A stretch of 8,336 bases of DNA from Candidatus Aerophobota bacterium (GCA_003648815.1 QMPZ01000064.1:1-8336), one strand, 5' to 3'; shown: positions 1 to 6,495, counted from the first letter of the stretch. The notes: generated by a model not told the origin, from the sequence alone. Numbers and translations: made by a program.

Positions 1-11
1 CGTTTTCTTGA
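1..11 (+). repeat. Partial copy of the CGTTTTCTTGA box
   Basis: The first 11 bases, CGTTTTCTTGA, recur exactly at 234-244 and 5808-5818. In those two places the box continues as ...CA and forms the -35 hexamer of a promoter. Here it continues as TG and no -10 hexamer sits at the right distance, so this copy is probably not an active promoter. Whatever precedes it lies outside the window; in the other two copies a hairpin precedes the box. Confidence 0.5.
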
Positions 12-19
12 TGTCTATA

Positions 20-116
20 GATGGAGCTACTTTCCCCTGAGCGACTTAGGGAAATGACTTTTTTGCGAAGCAAAAAAGGAGGGCTCCCAGGAAGCGAAGG
101 GGAAAGTAGCTCCATC
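20..116. repeat. Long nested palindrome with perfect 19-bp inverted repeat
   Basis: The arms GATGGAGCTACTTTCCCCT (20-38) and its exact reverse complement (98-116) enclose 59 bases. Inside is a second perfect hairpin, CTTTTTTGC (58-66) and GCAAAAAAG (70-78), around a GAA loop. A third hairpin, 35-41 with 45-51 (one G-T pair, CGA loop), competes with the inner end of the 19-bp arm. No coding frame of note crosses it. It could be a miniature inverted-repeat element, a palindromic interspersed repeat, or a structured end of the upstream transcript. No T-run follows the right arm, so a simple intrinsic terminator is unlikely. I saw no target-site duplication next to the arms. Confidence 0.75.
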
Positions 117-143
117 GGAAGTATTATAAGTTTCTCTGTTATT

Positions 144-232
144 CTTGAGGTTTTTTAAAAAGGGAAAACAGCGGCGAAGCGTTGAGGGGGTCATTCCGAA
201 GGAATGGGCGGAAGCCTATGTTCCCCCTTAAG
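144..232. repeat. Second branched palindromic element upstream of prs
   Basis: The outer arms CTTGAGG (144-150) and CCTTAAG (226-232) pair with one G-T. After an 11-base T/A bulge the stem resumes as GGGAA (162-166) with TTCCC (221-225). Inside are a perfect hairpin CATTCC-GAA-GGAATG (192-206), a 5-bp hairpin around 169-184, and a short GGC-GGAA-GCC hairpin (207-216). The layout, an outer stem with several GAA-loop hairpins, echoes the element at 20-116, although the arm sequences differ. The right arm is followed at once by the T-rich box TCGTTTTCTTGACA, so as RNA it could also end transcription coming from upstream. It contains no gene. Confidence 0.55.
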
Positions 233-240
233 TCGTTTTC

Positions 241-269
241 TTGACATTTTTAGTCGTCAATTTTATAAT
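241..269 (+). promoter_or_regulatory. Sigma70-type promoter of the prs operon
   Basis: TTGACA (241-246) and TATAAT (264-269) are both exact consensus hexamers with a 17-base spacer. Transcription should begin near 276, giving a leader of about 50 bases before the prs start. The -35 hexamer is part of a 14-base box (233-246) repeated at 5807-5820. A small inverted repeat, TTGAC (241-245) and GTCAA (256-260), covers the -35 and spacer and could be a regulator site, though it is short. Confidence 0.88.
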
Positions 270-324
270 GTATTTCTAAGCTTTAAGGGTTGTCATCTCG
301 CTAATAAATATGGGGGAGAAAAAA

Positions 325-1266
325 ATGAACCTGGAAGAGGAACTGAGGCTTTTCACGGGTAGAGCAAATCCTGAACTGGCTGAAAAAATAGCTATGTATT
401 TGAAGATTCCCTTAGGGAATATAGAGATTAAGACCTTTAGCGATAAGGAAATATATGTGAAGATCAATGAGAGTGTGAGGGGAAAGGATGTCTTCCTTCT
501 CCAACCCACCTGTCCACCCTCCAATGAAAACATAATGGAGCTGCTTATAATGATCGATGCCTGCAAGAGGGCTTCTGCCAAGAGAATTACCGCGGTCATT
601 CCCTATTATGGATATGCCCGACAGGACAAAAAGGATGAACCTCGTGTGCCCATCACCGCCAAGCTGGTAGCTGATCTTATTTCCACTGCTGGAGCAGATA
701 GGGTTCTTACCATGGACCTTCATTGTGCGCAAATTCAGGGGTTTTTTGACATAAAGGTGGACCATCTCTTCGCTGCTCCTGTAATCATCGATTATTTCAG
801 GAAAAAAGGTCTTGAAAATTTAGTGGTCATTTCCCCTGATGTAGGAGGAGTGGTAAGAGCTCGTGCTTACGCAAAGAGGCTGAAGGCTCCCTTAGCCATT
901 ATAGATAAGAGAAGGCCGAGGGCTAATGAAGCCGAGGTTATGCACGTGGTGGGTGAGGTAAGAGGAAAAGATGCCCTTATCATTGATGACATAGTAGATA
1001 CAGGAGGTACGTTACTTGCAGCAGTGGACGCTTTGAAAAAGGAAGGAGTAAGGGATGTCTATGCCAGCTGCACTCATCCTGTTCTCTCCGGAGATGCCCT
1101 TAATAGAATTTGTAAATCTCCTCTAAAGGAGATGGTCGTTACCGACACCATTCCCTTGCGAAAGAAAGAGGATGGTAAGATTAAGGTTCTTTCCGTAGCT
1201 TCCCTGTTAGGAGAAGCCATAAAGCGTATTCATGAGAATAGGTCGGTAAGCTCCCTTTTTATATGA
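325..1266 (+). CDS. prs: Ribose-phosphate pyrophosphokinase (PRPP synthetase)
   Basis: This cytosolic enzyme transfers pyrophosphate from ATP to ribose 5-phosphate, giving PRPP for purine, pyrimidine, NAD, histidine and tryptophan synthesis. The 313-residue length is typical of bacterial class I enzymes. Visible motifs are YYGYARQDKK in the ATP-binding region, DLHCAQIQGFF from Asp131, the following VDHL segment, a KRR flexible-loop segment, and the PRPP-binding loop DDIVDTGGT (221-229). The C-terminus SVSSLFI is also family-like. I chose the ATG at 325 because GGGGGAG (312-318) sits at proper spacing before it. The in-frame ATG at 310 has no ribosome binding site and would add five atypical residues. 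It is the first gene after the strong promoter at 241-269 and lies 68 bases before the L25 gene. Confidence 0.96.
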   Translation: MNLEEELRLFTGRANPELAEKIAMYLKIPLGNIEIKTFSDKEIYVKINESVRGKDVFLLQPTCPPSNENIMELLIMIDACKRASAKRITAVIPYYGYARQDKKDEPRVPITAKLVADLISTAGADRVLTMDLHCAQIQGFFDIKVDHLFAAPVIIDYFRKKGLENLVVISPDVGGVVRARAYAKRLKAPLAIIDKRRPRANEAEVMHVVGEVRGKDALIIDDIVDTGGTLLAAVDALKKEGVRDVYASCTHPVLSGDALNRICKSPLKEMVVTDTIPLRKKEDGKIKVLSVASLLGEAIKRIHENRSVSSLFI

Positions 1267-1334
1267 GTTGGACAGCCCCGTTTTAAGTTTTTTATTTTTG
1301 TGTTTAAACATTTTGAAGGCAAGGAGAGCATAAG

Positions 1335-2015
1335 ATGGAAGAACCCAGATTAAAGGTAAGGGTAAGGTATAAAAAGGGTAAAGGTTATGCAAGAAAGCTG
1401 AGAAGGAAAGGATTTGTTCCCGCCATCCTTTACGGACATCGCCTTAAGGAAAGCATACCCTTAGAGGTGGAATTAAAGGAGTTTCGAAAGTTTCTTTCCC
1501 TGCATCCCGAGGCCAGAGAGAAGGTCTTCGTTCTGGAGGTAGCTGACCAGAAGGGGGAAAGTAAACGAGAGGTGATACTCAAGGACATTCAATATGAACC
1601 ACTAAAAGGAATTCTTCAACATATTGACTTTTATGAAATCACCAGGGGAGAGAAGGTTACCACTTTTGTCCCCTTGTCTTTTGTGGGTGAGGCTAAGGGC
1701 GTGAAAAAGGGAGGGGTCGTGGAGTATCTGCGACGAGAGCTTGAGGTCGAGTGTCTTCCTCAGGACATTCCCTCCACTATAGAGGTGGATATAACCTCCT
1801 TGGATGTCGGTGATCACCTTAACGTAAAGGATTTGAAGGTACCTCCAAAGGTAAGGGTCCTCGCTCATCCTGAGGAAAGAGTACTCTCGGTGGTGTCCCC
1901 CGTCAGAAAGGAGGAGATAGAAGAGGAAGGAGTAAAAGTCTCGCCTGAGGAAGTAGAAGTAGTGGGCAGGAAGAAGGAAAAGGAGGAGACTTCCAAGGAA
2001 GAATCTTCAGACTAA
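1335..2015 (+). CDS. rplY: 50S ribosomal protein L25, general stress protein CTC type
   Basis: This 226-residue protein matches the long CTC/TL5 form of L25, which binds 5S rRNA at the central protuberance of the large subunit. Residues 1-95 form the L25 core, with the signature ARKLRRKGFVPAILYG at 19-34. Residues 96-190 form the CTC-specific beta domain, starting at HIDFYEI (96-102) and including GVKKGGVVEYLRRELEVE from 122. The last 36 residues are a low-complexity Lys/Glu tail, common in this family and probably disordered. AAGGAGA (1321-1327) is a good ribosome binding site for this start. It follows prs and precedes pth by 15 bases, the conserved prs-ctc-pth order, so co-transcription is likely. 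Confidence 0.95.
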   Translation: MEEPRLKVRVRYKKGKGYARKLRRKGFVPAILYGHRLKESIPLEVELKEFRKFLSLHPEAREKVFVLEVADQKGESKREVILKDIQYEPLKGILQHIDFYEITRGEKVTTFVPLSFVGEAKGVKKGGVVEYLRRELEVECLPQDIPSTIEVDITSLDVGDHLNVKDLKVPPKVRVLAHPEERVLSVVSPVRKEEIEEEGVKVSPEEVEVVGRKKEKEETSKEESSD

Positions 2016-2030
2016 CCAATAGATAAGGGA

Positions 2031-2588
2031 ATGAGGTTGATATTCGGACTGGGAAATCCAGGCAAGGAATACGAAAACAGCAGGCATAATGTGGGGTTTA
2101 TGGTCATAGATGCTCTCTCCAAAAGACATAACATTCCTCTGAGTGCCTGCAGGTTTGAGGCTTTAATTGGAGAAGGAAAGATAAAGGCGCAAAGGATTAT
2201 CTTGGCCAAACCCCTTACTTTTGTAAATGAGGCGGGCAGATCCATCTCCCAGATCAAGGAAGGTTATCAAATGGATACCTCGCAGATGATAGTGATAAGT
2301 GATGATGCAGATTTAACTTTGGGAAAGATTCGCATTGCCACCAAGGGAGGAGATGGAGGACATAAGGGGCTGCGGTCCATCATTCAATCCCTGGGCACAA
2401 AGGAGATTCCTCGTCTGCGTATAGGAATTGGTAGACCCGAAGGAAGAATGGAACTGAGGGATTATGTGTTACAAGAGTTTTCCTCACATCAAAAACAGGT
2501 AATTGAGGAAGCAATAGAGAGGGCCAGTCAGGCCATAGAGGTAATAATCCTTCAAGGAATACAGGAGGCGATGAATAGATATAACTAA
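2031..2588 (+). CDS. pth: Peptidyl-tRNA hydrolase
   Basis: Pth cleaves the ester bond of peptidyl-tRNA that drops off ribosomes, recycling tRNA in the cytosol. The 185-residue length is normal. The N-terminus MRLIFGLGNPG and RHNVGF carry Asn9 and catalytic His19. TFVNEAGR holds Asn66, and SDDADLTLGK holds the conserved Asp91. GGHKGLRSI has Lys112 where the E. coli enzyme has Asn114, and TFVN replaces the usual TFMN. The end AMNRYN is family-like. The start fits the family N-terminus, but the only purine-rich site, AAGGGA (2025-2030), touches the ATG, which is unusually close. Translation may instead rely on coupling to the L25 stop 15 bases upstream. hppA follows after 55 bases. Confidence 0.95.
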   Translation: MRLIFGLGNPGKEYENSRHNVGFMVIDALSKRHNIPLSACRFEALIGEGKIKAQRIILAKPLTFVNEAGRSISQIKEGYQMDTSQMIVISDDADLTLGKIRIATKGGDGGHKGLRSIIQSLGTKEIPRLRIGIGRPEGRMELRDYVLQEFSSHQKQVIEEAIERASQAIEVIILQGIQEAMNRYN

Positions 2589-2643
2589 AATGGGGGATCA
2601 AGTGAAGGTTTTCCCTCAAATCTATTAAAGGAGGAAGGTGAAG

Positions 2644-4671
2644 ATGTCGCATATCCTGGTCTCCGTAGTGGCAGGAGCGTTAGGCCTTATAGGGGTAGGT
2701 ATTTTGGTGAAAGGCATCCTTAAGGCAAGTCCTGGGGATGAGTTAATGCAGGAGCTGTCCAGGACTATCCAGAAAGGAGCAAGGACCTTTCTCTACAGAG
2801 AGTACCGGGCGGTGGCAGTGGTGGCGGTCATAGTGGTCATCTTCTTAAGCATAGCTCCTCTTTTCTTCGGTCACAAGGTTGAGGTCAACTGGCAAACTGC
2901 TATAGCTTTCGTCATAGGGATGTTTTGTTCGGCTTTAGCTGGATGGATTGGAATGAGCGTGGCCACCAGAGCTAATAGTAGGACCACCCAGGCAGCTAAG
3001 TCAGGACTGAAGCCTGCCCTAAACATTTCTTTCTCTGCTGGAGCAGTAACTGGATTATCCGTAGTCTGTGTAGCCTTTTTGGGGTTAGTGGTGGTTTATC
3101 TTTTGTTTAAGGGCAGACCTGCGATCGTCAACGGATATGCTATGGGAGCTTCCCTGATGGCTTTGTTTGCTCGAGCGGGAGGAGGAATTTACACCAAGGG
3201 AGCAGATATGGGAGCGGATCTGGTGGGAAAGGTGGAGGCAGGGATTCCCGAGGACGATCCCCGTAATCCCGCTGTCATTGCCGATAACGTAGGAGACAAT
3301 GTCGGAGATGTCGCTGGATTGGGTGCGGACCTCCTTGAATCGTATGTGGAGTCCATAATTGCCACCTTGGCCATTGCCTCCAGCTTAGCTTTCATTTCCC
3401 TGACCTACCTTCCCTTTTATTTGGCCGCCTGGGGAATCATCTCCTCCCTCATTGGCGTTATCTGGGTCAAACTAGCCAGGGTGAAGGATCCCCAGAGCGC
3501 ACTGAACAGTGGAACGTATCTGGCTGCTATCTTGATGATAGTTGGTTCTTTCTTCATCGTGAGAAGGGCAGGGATAGCCTATCAAGATTACTCCGTTTTG
3601 GGGCCTTTTTGGGCGATCATCGCCGGGGTAATTTCAGGGCTCGTTATTGCTGAAGTAAGCGTGTATTATAGCTCAAGTAAGTACAGACCGGTCAGGGACC
3701 TGGCCAACTCTGCCCAGAGCGGTCCTGCGGTGGTGGTGGTAAATGGGCTCGCTTTGGGGATGTTGTCCACAGTAGTCCCCATAATAGTTATTGCCGTGGC
3801 CACCTTGATTGGTTATCACTTCTCGGGAATGTATGGGGTAGCCACCGCTGCTATGGGTATGCTTTCTATTCTGGGAATTACCTTAGCTGTTGACTCATAT
3901 GGACCCGTAGCCGACAATGCCGGAGGTATTGCTGAGATGGCCCATCTTCCATCTGAAGTTCGTGAGGTTACCGATAAACTGGATGCGGTTGGGAATACCA
4001 CTGCTGCTATTGGTAAGGGATTTGCCATTGGTTCAGCCGCCTTTGCCGCCTTAGGACTTATTACCGCTTATCTGGCTACGATAAACGCCATCTCTCCTCG
4101 TCCTATCTCCCTTTCCCTTACGGATCCCATGCTTGTCGCTGGCCTGTTAATAGGGGGGATGGTTCCTTACCTCTATGGCTCCTTATTGGCCACAGGGGTG
4201 GGGAAGATAGCTTTCAAGGTAGTGGAGGAGGTGAGAAGACAGTTCAGGGAGATTCCCGGGATAATGGAGGGAAAGGGAAAGGCAGATCCCAGCAAATGTG
4301 TGGATATAGCTGCCCGAGGGGCATTAAGGTCGATGATGTTTCCGGGAATTCTCGCTATAGTTATTCCCATAGGCATTGGGTTTTCCTTAGGTCCTGTAGC
4401 TTTGGGAGGATTTCTCGTCGGGGCCTTAGTGGTTGGTCTTCCCTTAGGAATTCAGACGGCCAATAGCGGAGCTGCTATGGACAACGCGAAGAAATACATT
4501 GAGGAAGGAAACCTGGGTGGAAAGGGTTCTGAAGCTCATAAGGCCTCGGTGGTAGGGGATACGGTCGGAGATCCCTTGAAGGACACGGTCGGTCCTTCCA
4601 TCAACATTCTCATTAAGCTAATGTCGGTGATCTCCTTGGTGTTGGCTCCTATAATTATGGCTTTACATTAA
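2644..4671 (+). CDS. hppA: Membrane-bound ion-pumping pyrophosphatase, K+-dependent type
   Basis: This integral membrane pump hydrolyses pyrophosphate and drives H+ and/or Na+ out of the cytosol. The 675 residues have about 16 hydrophobic segments, the usual size. Catalytic motifs are YTKGADMGADLVGKVE with the following EDDPRNPAVIADNVGDNVGD (Asp214, 218, 222), DNAKKYIE, and GSEAHKASVVGDTVGDPLKDT near the end. GNTTAAIGKG has Ala454 where K+-independent enzymes carry Lys, so K+ dependence is expected. Helix 6 reads DLLESYVES, with Glu at both positions (232 and 236) that differ between Na+- and H+-pumping families, so the ion is uncertain. AAAGGAGG (2627-2634) fits the ATG at 2644 better than the in-frame GTG at 2638. 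Its place after prs-ctc-pth suggests it recovers energy from biosynthetic pyrophosphate. Confidence 0.96.
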   Translation: MSHILVSVVAGALGLIGVGILVKGILKASPGDELMQELSRTIQKGARTFLYREYRAVAVVAVIVVIFLSIAPLFFGHKVEVNWQTAIAFVIGMFCSALAGWIGMSVATRANSRTTQAAKSGLKPALNISFSAGAVTGLSVVCVAFLGLVVVYLLFKGRPAIVNGYAMGASLMALFARAGGGIYTKGADMGADLVGKVEAGIPEDDPRNPAVIADNVGDNVGDVAGLGADLLESYVESIIATLAIASSLAFISLTYLPFYLAAWGIISSLIGVIWVKLARVKDPQSALNSGTYLAAILMIVGSFFIVRRAGIAYQDYSVLGPFWAIIAGVISGLVIAEVSVYYSSSKYRPVRDLANSAQSGPAVVVVNGLALGMLSTVVPIIVIAVATLIGYHFSGMYGVATAAMGMLSILGITLAVDSYGPVADNAGGIAEMAHLPSEVREVTDKLDAVGNTTAAIGKGFAIGSAAFAALGLITAYLATINAISPRPISLSLTDPMLVAGLLIGGMVPYLYGSLLATGVGKIAFKVVEEVRRQFREIPGIMEGKGKADPSKCVDIAARGALRSMMFPGILAIVIPIGIGFSLGPVALGGFLVGALVVGLPLGIQTANSGAAMDNAKKYIEEGNLGGKGSEAHKASVVGDTVGDPLKDTVGPSINILIKLMSVISLVLAPIIMALH

Positions 4672-4689
4672 ATGTTCCTGGTTCTCAGT

Positions 4690-4740
4690 GGCCAAGCTCG
4701 CTTTGTCTATAGTACTCAAGCAAGCTTGGCCTGCTTTTGA
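4690..4740 (+). terminator. Hairpin after hppA, possible weak terminator
   Basis: GGCCAAGCTCGC (4690-4701) pairs with GCAAGCTTGGCC (4720-4731), 11 of 12 positions matching, around an 18-base loop. It is followed by TGCTTTTGA, a short interrupted T-run. It lies 18 bases after the hppA stop, so it probably ends or thins transcription of the prs operon or protects the mRNA end. The long loop and poor T-run make strong termination doubtful. Confidence 0.5.
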
Positions 4741-4756
4741 CTACCTACCGAGCAAG

Positions 4757-4792
4757 CAGAGGTTTTAGTAGTTTTCCTTTAAGGAGCCTCTG
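4757..4792 (+). other. Hairpin in the leader of the Memo gene
   Basis: CAGAGG (4757-4762) is exactly complementary to CCTCTG (4787-4792), and TCCTT/AAGGA (4775-4785) forms a smaller palindrome inside. It lies between the post-hppA hairpin and the ribosome binding site of the Memo gene. I found no convincing promoter between 4740 and 4800, so this gene may depend on read-through from hppA. Function of the hairpin is unknown. Confidence 0.3.
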
Positions 4793-4818
4793 GCTACCGG
4801 TTTATAAGGAGGAGCAAG

Positions 4819-5673
4819 ATGGTAAAAATTATAAGAAGGCCAGCGGTAGCGGGCTCGTTTTATGAGGGAACGGAGAAAGCTCTCAAAAGGCAAATTGAAA
4901 GCTGTTACACTCATCCCTTAGGACCGGGAAAGGTGCCTTACCTCTCATCGAAGAGGAAAGGAAATATCTTAGGGTTGGTCAGCCCTCATGCTGGATATAT
5001 GTACTCTGGTCCTGTGGCTGCCTGGGGTTTTTATGAGGTAGTCCAGGAGGAAGTTCCTGAGGTGGTGGTCATCCTGGGTCCTAATCATCATGGATATGGT
5101 GCACCTGTGGCTATAATGGAGGAGGGGATGTGGGAGACTCCTCTGGGTGGAATCAAGATAGATGAGGAGCTGGCTAAGAAGATAAGGGCTGCTTGTTCTC
5201 TCATTGAGCCAGATGAGTCGGCCCATAAGATGGAGCACTCTCTGGAAGTCCAGCTTCCCTTTCTTCAGTATAGCTACGGGGAAAGCTTCAAGTTAATTCC
5301 CATCTGCATGATGCAACAAGATCAAGGAGTCAGCCAAAAGGTAGGGGAAGCTCTGGCTGAGGTTCTTAAGGGGAAAAATAGCTTGATCATTGCCAGCACT
5401 GATCTTACCCATTACGAGCCAAGAGAATTTGCAGAAAGAGAGGATAAAAAAGTTCTGGAAGCCATTCTTTCCCGGGACCCTCAGAGGTTAGCCAAGGTGG
5501 TTTTTAAGCGCAGTGTCTCTATGTGCGGGCCAGGACCAGTAATGGCTATGCTCACTGCAACCTCCCTGCTTGGAGGAAAAAAAGCTCGCCTTCTCAAGTA
5601 CGCAACCTCCGGGGACATTACCGGGGACTATAATGCTGTGGTGGGATATAGCTCGGTATGTATAGAAAAATAA
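4819..5673 (+). CDS. amrB: AmmeMemoRadiSam system protein B (Memo family)
   Basis: This 284-residue protein belongs to the Memo family, related to human MEMO1 and to class III extradiol dioxygenases. The N-terminus RRPAVAGSFY is diagnostic. Conserved putative metal-site residues are all present: His57 in SPHAGYMYSGP, His90-His91 in GPNHHGYG, His140 in MEHSLEVQLPF, His198 in STDLTHY and Cys236 in SMCGPGPV. The C-terminal YATSGDITGDYNAVVGYSS is also typical. The role in bacteria is not established. The protein usually occurs with an AMMECR1-domain protein and a radical SAM enzyme, neither of which is in this window. AAGGAGG (4806-4812) supports the start. The gene lies 147 bases after hppA and has its own spacer downstream, so it may be expressed as a tail of the prs operon. 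Confidence 0.93.
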   Translation: MVKIIRRPAVAGSFYEGTEKALKRQIESCYTHPLGPGKVPYLSSKRKGNILGLVSPHAGYMYSGPVAAWGFYEVVQEEVPEVVVILGPNHHGYGAPVAIMEEGMWETPLGGIKIDEELAKKIRAACSLIEPDESAHKMEHSLEVQLPFLQYSYGESFKLIPICMMQQDQGVSQKVGEALAEVLKGKNSLIIASTDLTHYEPREFAEREDKKVLEAILSRDPQRLAKVVFKRSVSMCGPGPVMAMLTATSLLGGKKARLLKYATSGDITGDYNAVVGYSSVCIEK

Positions 5674-5774
5674 ACCTTTCTGAAATCTTACCCAGATTGC
5701 TTTGCCCACCTCTCACCTTTTATGCTTCACCAATCTCTTACGGTGACTAAGATGTCTTCGACCATTCCTTACAA

Positions 5775-5817
5775 GATACTTGAGAGAGGAACATCCCCCT
5801 CAAGTATCGTTTTCTTG
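5775..5817 (+). terminator. Hairpin plus T-run after the Memo gene
   Basis: GATACTTGAG (5775-5784) pairs perfectly with CTCAAGTATC (5799-5808), with partial G-C pairing continuing inward. The right arm is followed immediately by GTTTTCTT, so this can act as an intrinsic terminator about 100 bases after the Memo stop. The T-run merges into the -35 hexamer of the next promoter at 5815, making a terminator-promoter junction. The rest of 5674-5774 shows nothing I recognise. Confidence 0.6.
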
Positions 5818-5842
5818 ACAGTGGATTTTTAGGTGATAGAAT
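5807..5842 (+). promoter_or_regulatory. Promoter of the MBL-nitroreductase unit, with operator-like repeat
   Basis: TTGACA (5815-5820) and TAGAAT (5837-5842, one mismatch to consensus) are spaced by 16 bases. The start of transcription should fall near 5849, 35 bases before the hydrolase gene. The 14 bases TCGTTTTCTTGACA (5807-5820) are identical to 233-246 at the prs promoter. An inverted repeat, GATAGA-N5-TCTATC (5835-5851), covers the -10 and the expected start point and is well placed for a repressor. Confidence 0.72.
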
Positions 5843-5883
5843 TTATCTATCCTGAGTGATGAAAAATAAGAGGAGGAAATAAA

Positions 5884-6495
5884 ATGCTAAAAAATATAAT
5901 ATGGTTAGGACATGCCAGCTTTAAGATAGTGGATGAGAAGACAATCTATATTGACCCATGGAATTTGAGGAAAGAAGATAAGGCGGACATAGTTTTGGTC
6001 ACCCATCCTCATTATGACCATCTTTCCCCGGAGGACATCTCAAAGATTCAAACCGACCAAACCGTCATTCTCACCACAGCTGATGGAGCAGAGAAGCTGA
6101 GGGGAAACGTCAAGAAGATAAAGCCAGGAGATTTTTTGACCGTCAAGGGAGTTGAGATTGAGGTGGTTCCAGCTTATAACATAGGTAAAAGTTATCATCC
6201 AAAGGAGAACGAATGGGTGGGGTTCATAATAAAGGTAGGAGAAAAGAGGATTTATCATGCTGGGGATACTGATTTCATCCCGGAGATGGAAAAGATAAAG
6301 GCAGATATAGCTTTGCTTCCCATAGGAGGAACCTATACTATGAACGCTGAGGAGGCAGCGAGAGCAGCTAAGGCCATAAATCCGCAGGTAGCTATTCCCA
6401 TGCATTACGGAGATATTGTAGGATCCCTTGAAGATGCCAAAAGATTCAAAGAAGCGAGCCCCGTCAGGGTGGAGATCTTAAGGAAGGAGGAATAA
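5884..6495 (+). CDS. Metallo-beta-lactamase-fold hydrolase (UlaG/UPF0173-like)
   Basis: This 203-residue cytosolic protein is a single-domain metallo-beta-lactamase-fold hydrolase of the Lactamase_B_3 type, a group that includes UlaG lactonase and YtkL-like UPF0173 proteins. The N-terminus IIWLGHASF and IDPW are typical. The metal-binding motif HPHYDH lies at 41-46, HAGDTD at 125-130 gives the bridging Asp128, and MHYGD has the final His174. All metal ligands expected for a two-metal site are present, so it should be active. The substrate cannot be told from sequence; lactones or phosphodiesters are possible. GGAGG (5872-5876) supports the start. It is the first gene after its own promoter and is followed after 34 bases by a nitroreductase gene, probably on the same mRNA. 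Confidence 0.9.
   Translation: MLKNIIWLGHASFKIVDEKTIYIDPWNLRKEDKADIVLVTHPHYDHLSPEDISKIQTDQTVILTTADGAEKLRGNVKKIKPGDFLTVKGVEIEVVPAYNIGKSYHPKENEWVGFIIKVGEKRIYHAGDTDFIPEMEKIKADIALLPIGGTYTMNAEEAARAAKAINPQVAIPMHYGDIVGSLEDAKRFKEASPVRVEILRKEE

Noticed and set aside
144..232. A tRNA or tRNA-like cloverleaf
   Set aside because: The outer stem with inner hairpins recalls a cloverleaf, but stem lengths, T-loop and anticodon features do not match any tRNA.
1..309. CRISPR array
   Set aside because: Repeated short motifs are present but they are hairpin loops at irregular spacing, not direct repeats with uniform spacers.
310..324. Upstream ATG as the prs start
   Set aside because: It has no ribosome binding site, and GGGGGAG lies after it at the right distance for the ATG at 325. 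The extra five residues do not fit the family N-terminus.
1267..1334. A promoter or terminator between prs and the L25 gene
   Set aside because: TTGGAC and an AT-rich stretch are present but no good -10 at proper spacing, and the T-rich run has no stable hairpin before it.
2590..2628. A 12-codon leader ORF before hppA
   Set aside because: It ends at the hppA ribosome binding site, but it has no ribosome binding site of its own and no regulatory codon pattern.
2638..2643. GTG as the hppA start
   Set aside because: It lies only three bases after AGGAGG, too close; the ATG at 2644 has normal spacing.
5488..5709. Open frames on the minus strand, here and elsewhere
   Set aside because: All lie antisense to well-supported genes, resemble no known family, and lack ribosome binding sites or promoters.
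5859..5882. A seven-codon ORF in the leader of the MBL gene
   Set aside because: It includes tandem AGG codons, but those bases are the ribosome binding site of the next gene, so it is most likely coincidence.
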